A stretch of DNA of 64,000 nucleotides. Origin: Toxorhynchites rutilus septentrionalis. Its lineage: Eukaryota > Arthropoda > Insecta > Diptera > Culicidae. Position 1 is the first letter of the stretch; every line of letters starts with the position of its first letter. Below are positions 21,490 through 32,529 of this stretch, piece by piece. The stretch spans positions 11,967,429 through 12,031,428 of the forward strand of contig NC_073744.1 in NCBI RefSeq assembly GCF_029784135.1. The letters run 5' to 3'. Under the pieces are notes generated by a model. The model ran no database searches. It had not been told where the DNA came from and saw only the letters and a list, made by a program, of their open reading frames with translations. Position numbers and translations under genes: made by a program.

Positions 21490-23710
21490 AACTTATCAAA
21501 TTTATAGCACAGGTTGTTAAAACCCAGGCTTCAATTTTTCAAAAGTGAAAAAATAATGTTTCTCTGGGTAGAGGACCAGCATGACTCCGTTCAGATCTGA
21601 AGAGCCGATTGGAAACAGTAGAAGTAATTGAAATGGGACTAATTTGGATCAAATCAGATTTGCATACAATAATTGGAACTATTTAAACAAGAGAAACTAT
21701 CGACTCCGATTTGGACACATGAGCCCCCGTAAAATCGTCGTTCCATTGCAACCAGAGGGCGTGATGTTGGACCCGGTAGAGATGGATTTGAGCCAAAACG
21801 CAAACACTACAATATCTTCCACAAATGCCAAACACGATAAGAGGAATTAATGAGAATTTATTTGCCCATTCAAACATGCAAACCGACCGAAAGTCTAATC
21901 TCACTCCGTTTCGTTGTGCATGCTTCTCTCTGCTTGCAGGGATTAAGAATTATTACGAATAAAAGATGCAGAGATTGCAATTCATTCATCCATTCACCCG
22001 TCCATACATCGCACCGAGAGTCCATTCTGATTTCCGTTGTCGAGGCGTAGCTTCACTTTCCGAAGGGGTGGACAATGTCCACTGGGAGTGAAATTCAATT
22101 ATTTGTTCCATTACTATCCCACTTATCTGTCGGCCTCCTCTCTGTCGCTGTCGCGTGTGTGTGTGTGTGTGTGTGTGTATTTGTTGCATTCGGAACCCAT
22201 TGTTTCATCCTGTTCCGGCCGCTCTGACGCACGATTTCCACCGTTTCATCGTTTGGTTTTGTGGTAACGCAAATCCCTCCCTCGCGCTGATAGTGTCCCC
22301 ATCGCTGGCTATAGCCGGCATTTGTCATCTCTGGAAACCACAGCCTACTCATCGTGTGTGTTTTTTTTGTGTATGTTTCCACACTGCACCTCACTATAGG
22401 GCTGATTCAATGAAATGTAAACGAAAAGTAATTGAGCCGTTTGCAATGGATCCAGCCGACAACGACAACGACAACGGCTTTTGTGTTTCGTTTTTCGGCC
22501 GGAGCTTTGTCTACCGGACCGCACTCCGCACTGGCAATGATGATTGAAACCCTTTCCGGTTTTCTGTCGTTGTGCTGTCGACAGGCGTGTGCAAAATTGC
22601 ATTACAATAGATTTACCAGGGTATTACCCGAGCACCCCCCCCCCTCGACCTCGCCAAACCATTCGCAGGCGTCCAAAGTGTAGTCCAACAATGCCGGGAA
22701 AGGCTCACTCACTGCCTGCCACACGTCCTTAAAGTGCCCCTGTGGAAGTGTGCTGACACGAGGAGTGAAATATTTCCCAAGCATGCTTCTCCGAAAAAGG
22801 GCTTCGCCGAGTTCATATTCGAATTCATTTTCTTTGCTGGTTGGTTGGTTGGTGGATGGAAGTGTGTGACGCGAAAGGTTCCATAGGGAAATAAGGGAAG
22901 TGAAAAGTGGAAAGCGAAAAGCGCCTCTTGCTGCATCTGATCTGTTAAGAGGAGATTGGTGCAGTGCTGCATCTGAGAGCCACTCAGTCTTTCTTTCCTC
23001 GTTGAGACGGGCAGCCAAGTGTTGCGAATTGCTCATGATAGAGCGAGAGATAGGATGGTTTATTCTGCGAAAGAGGTTATGAATTTGCTAGGGTTGTATC
23101 AAGCGGGTGTTTGAAATTCCCTAGAACCATTTTTATATTCATCACCATATTAAATCTTTTTATGAGTGGTACACAAATTACGTAACGGTGAAAATGCGGG
23201 ATTGGGGTTTTCAAACCATCTGACGTTTAGCTGAGAGGAACATGAACAGGTATAAATTGATGTTGATTTATACAAAATTAACAACTCCTTGGAGCAATGA
23301 AGTAGTTCCTGTCGTTACATTTCACTACATTTCAGCCACTCGGATGAATATCCTACCAATTCCGACGGGATCGCTAGGTTATCGCAAACTCAAAATGTTT
23401 CGTTCCCAGTTCCGGGTCTCTTGTTTTGAGCGGAATCCGTCATGATCATCTGCAAGGATGTAAAACAAGTTCAATTTCCCTCTTCGAGCGCATTTACTTC
23501 GATCAAACTGCAGTAAATACAAAGCGCTACAGCAGATAAAACGGATTTTAATGTTCAATTTTCCACATAGGAATTCTCATGTGGTGTTTGACAAGAGAGT
23601 CTTTGGTAATGGTCTTTATACTACGAACAACAATCCCCCTCAAATCACAATTTTTATGAGTTAATGCAAACGTGTTATTTGTCAAGGCATCGGGAACGTT
23701 GTTTGGCCTT
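21490..23710 (+). other. Low-repeat intron of the collagen gene
   Basis: The sequence is largely free of recognisable repeats and moderately GC-rich, with a (GT)n tract at 22154-22178 and a C-run near 22636. No Gly-X-Y exon was found. Overlapping open frames on both strands show no known domain. Confidence 0.45.
22154..22178 (+). repeat. (GT)n microsatellite
   Basis: About twelve tandem GT dinucleotides. Confidence 0.95.
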
Positions 23711-24014
23711 GCGAGATACAGGGTAACTTCGATATAACGTACATTTCACTTTCAAAATTATACGTTGTATCGAATTGTACTTGATATCGAATCACACTAT
23801 ATTGTGATTGCGTGCGTCAGTTCTATATAACTCAGAAACGTAGCTTATATTACTTTATTGTGTTGCTCTTTGGGTAAAGTTAATGAATAAATTCAGTTAG
23901 AAGACGAAGTCAACCTTTCTCATGATATTTTCCTTCGTACTGTTGATTAAAGCTTGATTCTTTTAGAATCCGGAGTCACAAAACCAGTTGTATTTCGGGA
24001 TAGATTAAAGGTAA

Positions 24015-25674
24015 AAAAATTATAGAAGGTTGTGTTCAAGACACGACCGCATTGTTGACATAGAACTACGCTGTGGTTAAATTCAAGTCGCTTGTTTATA
24101 ACTGCGGATATTATTTTATAATGCTACGAAAAGTATGAAATAACCATTCTACCAGTTTGATCGCCCTGAACTTTTTTTTTTATTGTAGAACCATTTGACG
24201 ATAATTGTTTGATGATTCATTCTTGTGCTCGCAGAACAATACATGATCGAGATAAGCGCAGCTGTCATCCTCAGTGGAGAAAGTTTTGCTACTGGCAAGC
24301 GAAGCAAATCACATACAAAATTTCAGAACGACATTTACTTTCTTGGTGACTAAATAAACGAAATAAACTCTATCTGTTAATCTCAACAACCTTGAAAAAA
24401 GTAGCACTGCTTCATTATGATCAAGATTAACGTAAATGCAATCCTAGTTGAAAGCAGTTTTGCGACTGACACGTGAGCCCAAATAACTTAATAACTTAAT
24501 ATAACTTATTGAATAACTATTGGTATTCCCCAAATTTTTTTTTGGTGCTCAACCTGAACACCTGCTCCACCATAGCGTCAGTTGCATTGCATTGAGGACA
24601 GAAAACAAACAATGTTAACTGCTTGGAAAAAGGCTGAATATTTGTCTCAGCAGAGATTCATTACTAATACCCTAGCATAAATATTTTCCTCCCGCTATCT
24701 CCCCTCCTTGTTAATGTTTATCATTGCGGCTGAATAATTTGCAACACCAAACAATCGTCAATCATAGCATAAAAAAATTAAGCGCTGGTTGCATCGTTAC
24801 AGGGCCAATGCACACGAGAGCAGATACAAATGGAGTTTCAGCGTAGCGAAGATGCACTATTTTTTACGTACGGGTTAAGAAGCACGCACGTACGCACACA
24901 AATATCCATATATCGATGGCTTGAAGCAACTAAATATACACACACTTATCTCCGTCCTGCGCTCTTCTAAAAAAAAGCCCATTCTGTTCATATTGCCAGT
25001 CTAGATTACCTTAGCTGTTATCTTTTATAGAGAGAGTTTTTCTACCGTCCAGTTCGTTCGTCTCTAACCTTCAAAAAGGTCCTTGGAAAACTTTACTTCA
25101 TCCATCATATTACTCCTCCGCTCCCATTGCCTTGAGAAAGGCATTCGATCCCTCGCCGTCCAGCTCGCCCTGCAACGATGTTATTCAGTCGATTTCCTCA
25201 CGAAGAATGAAAGTTTGTCTGACTGACTGATGATGAATTAGAGAGGTTTTAAACTTTTCAGTTCATTCGCCTCTAAAAAGTTTGCCTCAGCGAGATCCAC
25301 TGTTTATACTCTAGGCAAATATTCCCCTTCGTTCTTCTTCTTTGCCTTTGTTCACGGAGACTTCAAATCTTACGATTTCCCCTTCGATACTCGTCGATAA
25401 GTTGCTCGTTATTGACAGCTATGTTCGGGAAAGCACACAAATGTATGAGGAAATGGCAATGCTTCCAATTTTCATCAATTTAAACCATATACAGACTATG
25501 GGATTGTAATGTATAGCATATCAAACAAATCTTAGGGAATTTCCGATTCGTTTGGTATGTAAACCGCCAAAATCCGTTCGCGACAAAAATAGTTATTAAA
25601 GTTAACTTTATTTCATAAAAACGTGACCTGTTTTCTGATTTGGCACCCTTAATGAAAGACGTAGTTCTACGTCA
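24015..25674 (-). mobile_element. Hairpin-ended element nested in the pogo-like element
   Basis: The left end is TGACGTAGAACTACGTCTTTC near 25654-25674 on the minus strand. The right end near 24024 is GAAGGTTGTGTTCAAGACACG with the usual hairpin and GTTGACATAGAACTACG. On the minus strand the interior contains a block (about 25140-25210, ATCGTTGCAGGGCGAGCTGG and GACGGCGAGGGATCG) also found in the B-type elements near 27800, 28520 and 52530, here running into a short frame ending SNAFLKAMGAEE and a stop. A stem-loop resembling the histone one lies at 25066-25081. Confidence 0.65.
25066..25081 (-). promoter_or_regulatory. Histone-like 3' stem-loop candidate
   Basis: GACCTTTTTGAAGGTT on the minus strand can form a six-base stem with a TTTG loop, the same geometry as the histone loop but with a different stem sequence. 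It lies about 45 bases past the stop of the short frame. Weaker than the other loops. Confidence 0.4.
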
Positions 25675-25818
25675 AAAACATGTTTTAGTATCAAAATACA
25701 GATACTTTTTTTGTTGTTCAAGAAAAAAAATATTCCTTTACACTTTGAAAATGTGTACGTTATATCGAGGAAAAATGTAAGTTATATCGAGTGACGTTAT
25801 ATCGAAGTTCTCTTGTAT

Positions 25819-25900
25819 ATCGAAAAACTTTTTCCCTGTAAAAGTGTTCATCTCCCGATGTATGGGTGACTTGTGGGAAATTGTATGGGCTATTCAAATT
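25819..25900. mobile_element. Isolated end of the CACTTTTACAGGG MITE family
   Basis: AAAACTTTTTCCCTGTAAAA, CATCTCCCGATGTATGG and GTATGGGCTATTCA match the right end of the MITE 17745-18495. It is squeezed between the pogo-like element and the next hairpin-ended element. Confidence 0.65.
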
Positions 25901-25910
25901 TATGTTTATG

Positions 25911-26618
25911 GACGTGGGACTACGTCTAACCGGAGTATATGGGGGGTAAAATGAAAACCTAAACACAGAACATGCAGGCAAAATTGAAAGATTCCGGATG
26001 CTTATAACTCGGACATTTCTCGGAAATGTCCGAGTTATAAGATGTTTGCATCAATTGATAGGGAATATTTCTACGCTCCTATCGCAATTAATAAAATGTT
26101 ATTTTTCGATAGATAAACAATTGAATAACTGTAAAATGTTAAGCGTCATTTAAACGCCCTAACTGCCTCGTTTTGATTGGCCTGATTTACGGTTTCCACA
26201 ACACAGTCATCATAACCAAGCAGCATTGGGGAAATCTGCATCGCAAATACATGAAAGTCGAGGGTATTTTTGTTCCGGCTGAAATGTGTTTCCCTAGCAC
26301 AGACGCCAAATCCATGGAGCGTGGGGAAATTGAAATGTGTTTAACTAATACAGATTTCTAAATCAAGGTGTCATCATACCAAACGTAGAAGGACTGTCAT
26401 TAAATTTACTTGTAACGAAGAACATAATCTAACACAATGGATGAATTGACCTTACATGGCATTATACAATCTTTTTACTCACAAAGCAAATATATTGGAT
26501 TCAATTAAATTCGAAAATTGTTTCATTCAATCAAAAATTTAATCAATACAAACAAATGATTGCTAAGCTAAGGTAGCCCCACGTCAACCTTGCGGTTATA
26601 TCATAGATATAACCCACA
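25911..26618 (+). mobile_element. Hairpin-ended element, subfamily A, copy 1
   Basis: The left end is GACGTGGGACTACGTC. The right end is CCACGTCAACCTTGCGG followed at 26594-26614 by a perfect eight-base hairpin (GGTTATAT/ATATAACC, loop CATAG) and CAC. The interior has a GATTGG box near 26175 and about 1.5 units of the 95-bp minisatellite. It is collinear with 47205-48139 and, inverted, with 54581-55955. It contains a local perfect palindrome at 26001-26041 not seen in the other copies. A B-type element begins 72 bases downstream. Confidence 0.78.
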
Positions 26619-26690
26619 CATTTTTTTTTCAGGATTTCAAAAAAACATGTTTTCGAGAAAAATCAATTTCAATTTTCAAAACATTTTTTT

Positions 26691-29194
26691 TGACGTAGGA
26701 CTACGTCTTTCATTTCTATACCGGGGTGTAAAATCAATGTTTCGAAAACGAAAGCGTTACGCCGGAGACCGAGATTTTGAGCGTTAATAGCTACTAAACA
26801 ACTGAACGAAATGGTATGATAAACACTTCATTCGAAAGATAAAATGTCTACACGTTCTATACTTGTTACTTTTTGATCCAAAAACTTGTTTCAATAGTCT
26901 TAAAATTGCTTTCAAAACAGGCTATTGAAATCACCAATCGGTATATAAGCGAGCGCCGCTCGGAAATCCACTCAGTTCTAATTGAACAGCGATTGGAGCA
27001 TGTTGTCGCTGTTGTGGTGAAGCTCTTCGTTTATCATGAAAGCGCGGATGAACGGTGTCACCAAGAGCCTGTTTGTGCACCTTAGGCCAGACATGATGCC
27101 ACAAACGGTTCCCCGGGAAGACATCGCTACACACACATACACGCGCGGAATTCTTTCCGTTTGGATGCCATTCAGCATCGAGAAAGTTCCGGAAAGATCT
27201 AATCATTTCTGGAAAATAATCTGCCAGTTCCTCTGGGAATTTAAAAATACATTCATGTGAAAGAGTTTATTCGAATGTTTTCTAACTATGTAACACTGTG
27301 ACCAAATATTTTTCAATCAAGTACTATTAACAGGTGGTTATCGAGTTAGTATTAACCACTGGTGGGCTTCCAGTATCGAGGAAAATGTGGAAAGATCTAA
27401 TCGTTACTGAAAATAATCTGCCAGTTCCTCTGGGAATTTAAAAATACATTCATGTGAAAGAGTTTATTTTAATGTTTTCTAACCATATAACACAGCGATC
27501 AAATACATTTGATTTTGTAATTTTTCAACCAAGTGTAATTCGCAGGAAAGCTTCTGAAGATTATTCTTCCACATCAGTAGGATATTTCCGTATCCAATAT
27601 TGTATGCGTACGCAATCGATTATTGCTCAGTCGCCGAAAGTTTCGAGCTCAGAGAGTTCATTCCCCTCTAGTTTGCCTTCCAAATTGCCATCGTAAACCA
27701 CACCTTCTCTCGATTCAATCACACACAGCATACTTAAGCGATATTCTGGTGGTGAGACACATTCATTTTTCGTGAGGACATCGACAAGATAACATCGTTG
27801 CCTAACGTGCTGGAGGAGGTGGATGGCGAAGGATCGACACATACACGCCCAGATTTCTTTCCGTTTGGATGCCATTCAGCATCGAGAAAGTTCCGGAAAG
27901 ATCTAATTATTGCTGGAAAATAATCTGCCAGTTCCTCTGGAAATTTAAAAATACATTCATGTGAAAGAGTTTATTCGAATGTTTTCTAACTATGTAACAC
28001 TGTGACCAAATATTTTTCAATCAAGTACTATTAACAGGTGGTTATCGAGTTAGTATTAACCACTGGTGGGCTTCCAGTATCGAGGAAAATGTGGAAATAT
28101 CTAATCGTTACTGAAAATAATCTGCCAGTTCCTCTGGGAATTTCAAAATACATTCATGTGAAAGAGTTTATTTTATTGTTTTCTATCCATGTAACACTGT
28201 GACCAAATACATTTGGTTTTGTGATTTTTCAAGCAATCGCAATTAACAGGATAGCTTCTGAGATTTTTCTTCCCCATCAGTAGGATATTTCCGTATCCAA
28301 TATTGTATGCGCCCGCAATCGATTATTGCTCAGTCGCCGAAAGTTCCGAGCTCAGAGAGTTCATTCCCCTCTAGTTTGCCTTCCAAATTGCCATCGTAAA
28401 CCACGCCTTCTTTCAATTCAATCACGCACAAAAAGCATACTTAAGCGATATTCTGGTGGTGAGACGCATTCATTTTTCGTGAGGACATCGACAAGACAAC
28501 ATCGATGCTGATGGTGCTGGACGGCGAAAGATCGAGATCTGCCCGCAAACAAACGCAAGCAGTTTGTTTGAAACTGTGAGGGAGCACAGAGAAGCCGATC
28601 CTTCAGGAGAAGAGAAGGTGACCATCGAAGCAGCCGCTACACACACACATACACGCACGGAATTCTTTCCGTTTGGATGCCATTCAGCATCGAGAAAGAT
28701 CCGGAAAATAATCTGCCAGTTCCTCTGGGAGTTTAAAAATACATTCATGTGAAAGAGTTTATTTGAGTGTTTTCTATCCATGTAACACTGTGACCAAATA
28801 TGTTTCAATCAAGGAAAATGTGGAAATATCTAATCGTTGCTGGAAAATAATCTGCCAGTTCCCCTTGGAATTGAAAATAACATTCAAGCGAATGAGTTTA
28901 TTTTTAATGTTTTCTATCCATAAAATATCCATATAATACATTTGGGTTTGTGTTTTGTCAATCAAGTACAGTTAGCAGGAAAGCTTCTGAATTCTTCAGA
29001 ACAAGGTTTTTCGTATCCTATATTGGATACATAAAACCTTGTGCCTCCAACGTAACGCTCTCGTTTTCGAAGTCCCCCAAATATTCATTTATTCATTCAT
29101 TCAGAATTGATTTAGATTCAACTTTAAACAAATGATCTCTAAATCAACGATAGTCCTACGTCACCCTTGCGGTTATACCATAGATATAACCCAC
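26691..29194 (+). mobile_element. Hairpin-ended element, subfamily B, copy 1
   Basis: The left end is TGACGTAGGACTACGTCTTTC. The right end is GTCCTACGTCACCCTTGCGG, then the hairpin GGTTATAC/ATATAACC and CAC at 29171-29194. The interior has a core promoter (26942-26976) and a short transcribed-looking stretch with ACACACACATACACGCGCGG. Then come three partial internal repeats (about 27170-27560, 27850-28260 and 28670-28990), each holding CTGCCAGTTCCTCTGGGAAT and GTGAAAGAGTTTATT, a possible histone-like hairpin plus AAAGAGTTTA element. No protein family was recognised. Copy 2 is at 51508-53372. Confidence 0.72.
26942..26976 (+). promoter_or_regulatory. Candidate RNA polymerase II core promoter in element B
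   Basis: TATATAA at 26942-26948 and an arthropod initiator TCAGT at 26972-26976 are separated so that the initiator A lies 32 bases from the first T. The same pair with identical spacing is kept in copy 2 (51759 and 51791). Flanks GAGCGCCGCTCGG form a small palindrome between the two sites. Confidence 0.6.
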
Positions 29195-29389
29195 TTCCTG
29201 TTTTTTCAATGAATTTCTTTTTTAAAAATTTGTTTATATTTTTAATGAAACTTTTCCTGTGGATTTTTTACATAAAATATCTCGATATCTGAGAGGCTTT
29301 TTTTCGTTTTTGAGATATAATTTTTCAAAATTAACCGATGGTTCGAAAAAACAAATTTTTCCCTTCTATCCAAAAATGATTTTTAGCAA

Positions 29390-29836
29390 AAATTCATGAC
29401 TTTTGAACCACTGAACCGATCTAGATGATCGACATATCGAATTGAAGTCGATGAGCTATTAAATTATTTAAAAATATTGAACACGCAAATGGAATGTATT
29501 TTATTTTCGTAATTGTTGATTGTAGTCGTTTTTTATTGTTTTCATGGCTTTGGACTAGAGCCAGAGATTTTTTTTTAAAATCATATCTCAAAAACAAAAA
29601 AAAATAGCATCTCTGATATCGAGATATGTTATGTAAAAAATCCTCATCTTTCAGGAAAAAATATTAAAAAATATAGCGCCTCTAGTCCAAAGCCATGAAA
29701 ACAATAAAAAACGACTACAATCAAAATTTACGAAAACAAAATCCATTGTTTTTGTAGGTTCAATATGTCGATCATCTGAATCGGCTCAGTGGTTCAAAAG
29801 TCATGAATTTGAAAAAAAAGTCATTTTTAGGAAAAA
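29390..29836. repeat. Long inverted repeat centred near 29620
   Basis: Arms of about 200 bases: TTCATGACTTTTGAACCACT near 29392 returns inverted as AGTGGTTCAAAAGTCATGAA near 29788. GTAGTCGTTTTTTATTGTTT and CATGGCTTTGGACTAGAG near 29523-29560 return inverted at 29680-29720. The loop contains GATATCGAGATATG, also present inverted upstream near 29275 and in a related fragment at 44325-44485. It abuts the next hairpin-ended element. Confidence 0.72.
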
Positions 29837-31258
29837 GTCACAGGAGGGTTCTGTCCGAGACACGACCGCATAGTTGACGTAGGATTACGTTAGGCTATCT
29901 GTTGATTTTGGATATGTTTGAAGAATTACATCGTTAAACTCTTTGATAACGATTTGGTGGCCTCCTGCCGTTTGCCGTTCTGTTTGATTGCTGGGTATCG
30001 TTTGTTCACTCCACCAGTGTTTACCGAGTGATAATGACAGAAGGATGGTAAACAGTCGTTGGATGGCGCGTATCAGATAAATGATACGGAAGTGGAACGA
30101 GATATGATGAAAACCGCCCTCTGTGATCCTAGACGAGATGCCTCCTGTGTTATGTATGGTAGAAATAAAAATCTTACCAATGTAATATAAGATAATTACC
30201 AATACCGAACACAATTATAAATTTTTCTCATCGGTAAAAATATGTTACTTTAATATAGAGCAGGGGTTTTCAAATGGTGCTCCGCGGGAAATTTGTGCTC
30301 CGCGAAGTTATAGCAAATGCTTAAAAAAAACAATTTTTCAATCAAATTTCACGGGGCATATAGTGGTTTATCTTGTCAACTCCGGATTAGATGTCGTATA
30401 ACTGCGACGCGCAACCGAAATAGAATTGTTTCCAATTGAATATTGTCAATGCAAATAGGATTTGTTTTATTGAATCAAAAATGCAGGTGCTTCGTCAAAT
30501 AGTATTGCTATAAAAAGTGTTCTGCCATAAAAAAAAGTCTGGACACCCCTGATATAGAGAAAACATATTTGAAATGGAAAAGGTAATTTTCTTTTTACTT
30601 TCTGAGTGTTTATTCAACCCAATGCGAATTTTAATAGGACTAACAACACCTAATACCATATGTAGAGCAATCACTTTTTCTAATATTTCTTCACTTTTCC
30701 AATTTTTGTCGTCGTATATACTTTCCTTAGGTGAAAATGAACACAACAAAACACATACACTTACACTTGTGTGCCAAATTTTTCACAATACACGATCGGT
30801 CATTGATATGAAATTTCACAAAGCAACCAACATTAATGTTCCAAATTTAAATTTAATTTGCTAGAATTAATCGTACCACTCACCTTACTTGCAATATAAA
30901 AATGCCCCCGACTTACATATATTTGCAACGCCGATTTCCCCCAGGCAGCTTGGTTTTGATGGCTCTGTTAGGGACCCACCACATGTGTCGTCAATTTCGA
31001 CCAATCAGAAGTGGGTATTTCCGTTAGGATAGGGGATAAGATTTTTCAATTGTTCAATAGTTAGTTTCATGACACATATTATTTTCTTCAATATAAAAAA
31101 AAATGTTATTGAGCGCCGAAATCGATTGATGCAAAATCCATCCATCATGAAAGGACTGAGCAATAAGCGTTTGAAATTGGACAACTTTCACGATGTGCTC
31201 GATTTTTGATTTTCAATTTGAACCCCAATATGTTCCCGAAAGACGTAATCCTACGTCA
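29837..31258 (-). mobile_element. Hairpin-ended histone-type element, subfamily I, interrupted by a hAT MITE
   Basis: Inverted and collinear with 4925-6132. The left end TGACGTAGGATTACGTC lies at about 31242-31258. The right end GTCACAGGAGGG lies near 29838, with the hairpin GTTCTGTCCGAGACACGAC. The histone stem-loop position (about 29960) is badly decayed, while the downstream ATCAAAGAGTTTAA is kept. The hAT MITE 30261-30551 splits it. Its left end sits directly against a non-LTR ORF1 relic. Confidence 0.75.
30261..30551. mobile_element. hAT-type MITE with 8-bp duplication
   Basis: A 291-bp insertion with ends CAGGGGTTTTCAAATGG and, inverted, CAGGGGTGTCCAGAC. An exact 8-bp ATATAGAG repeat flanks it at 30253-30260 and 30552-30559. 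Eight-base duplications and CAGGGGTG-type ends are the hAT signature. No coding capacity. Confidence 0.93.
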
Positions 31259-31259
31259 A

Positions 31260-32528
31260 AAAATCAAGAAACCATTGAACAATTGATGAAAAGGAAATAC
31301 CTCCTGAAAAAGATGAGGGTTCAGGAACAGATTGAGAAGTAAATTGAGGAAAATGAACGTCATAATTTGAAGATCTCCAACCAGGAGGGTTATTTTTGGG
31401 TGGAACAGAATAATTAGAAGATTCTGGATTGTTAGAGATCAATCCTCTTTTTTTGAATGGCTTAGAGGAAGAAGCAATTTTTCTCTTCCTGACTCTTCCT
31501 GTGATTACTGGATCAAATTGAGAATCTGAATCATCATCCTCTGATAAAACAGAGAAAGGATTTTCTGAAGCCTTGGGTACCCGAGGATAAGCTGCCTTGA
31601 GCATATCAGCGAAGGATCGATACGAACGATCCTTAAGTGATTGCTTGAGTTTCATCGAACGTAATTTATATTTCGGAGAATCCTTAATTGTATGAGGAAC
31701 ATCTCCACAAAAATGCATTTATCAGCATCCCTGTTACTAGTGACTTCATCATGGTCGTCTCCACATTTTGAGCAACAGTATGTTTTTGTGTGATCTAGCT
31801 GATTGCATTTAAAGCAAATCATTATTTTAGGGGTATAAAACCGAACTGGAAGACGAAGTTTATCAGTAAGCCCATAATTTGGAAGTGCTGTGCCTTCGAA
31901 GGATACTCTAAAAGAGCCAGATGGATAATACGTTTTTTCTGTACCCTCACTTTTCGAAGAGTTCAGAGATCTCACCTCCAAAACTTTAATATGTAGAATA
32001 TTTGCATTGTGGAAGATACCCTTAGCTTTTACAAAATCTTCTAGTTGTAGAGATTTTTCCGTAACTACACCATCGCCACCACTACACCTACACCATGTGA
32101 GTCGGAATATAAACTCTATACTCATTAGTGAAAAACGAGTTTTTCACTATCGCGTTAGCATCTTTGTAATTTGAGAGCACAACGCGAAGTTTATCTCTAT
32201 TGACTTTCGTCATTTCTAGGACACCTGAGTACTTAGACGTCAGGTCTTTGCAAATTTGAAATACTCTTAGAGGTTTCCCTTTGGGACGGAAGAATACCAC
32301 CGAACGGTTTTTCGATGATTCGGAAGCGTTCTGGTATTGTCCAATACGTCGAAGTTGAGCAGAATTAGGCAGAGATTGTGTCGAAGAGCGGAGAACAGAG
32401 TCACTATTTGGTACAGAATAAGAGATTGAGTGCGATTGTTTTTGTTTTTTTCCTGGAGAAACCGTAAAACCATCTGGAGGAGGGTCTGAGACCCTCATTT
32501 CAGCATCGGGGGATTCATTACACTTCAT
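31260..32528 (-). pseudogene. Non-LTR retrotransposon ORF1 (Gag-like), two frameshifts
   Basis: On the minus strand the start is MKCNESPDAEMRVSD. A central region (RPKGKPLRVFQICKDL, NYKDANAIVKNSFF) is RRM-like in type for jockey/I-clade ORF1 proteins, whose product binds element RNA in the cytoplasm. The frame shifts near 32095 and continues to zinc-knuckle motifs CFKCNQLDHTKTYC and CSKCGDDHD. It shifts again near 31718 to CGDVPHTIKDSPKYKLR, then an acidic and basic C-terminal part (SEDDDSDSQ; GRVRKRKIASSSKPFKKRG). About 420 residues in all. It stops where the hairpin-ended element begins at 31258; no reverse transcriptase follows. Dead, but clearly identifiable. Confidence 0.82.
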
Positions 32529-32529
32529 A

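Larger units (their letters stand above)
23719..25815. mobile_element. pogo-like element with CGATATAACGT ends
   Basis: The left end CAGGGTAACTTCGATATAAC and the right end, inverted, CAAGAGAACTTCGATATAAC are flanked by TA at 23717-23718 and 25816-25817. Additional GATATAAC words lie inside the right end. Ends of this type with TA targets are common in pogo/Tigger-like MITEs. No transposase is visible. Most of the interior is another, hairpin-ended element (24015-25674). Confidence 0.75.

Noticed and set aside
22155..22547. 130-codon open frame starting in the GT run
   Set aside because: It begins in a microsatellite, overlaps open frames on the other strand and shows no domain.
26575..26618. 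Helitron 3' end because of the terminal hairpin
   Set aside because: No CTRR after the hairpin, no 5' TC, and no A/T insertion site could be shown; the ends also share inverted TGACGTAGG words.
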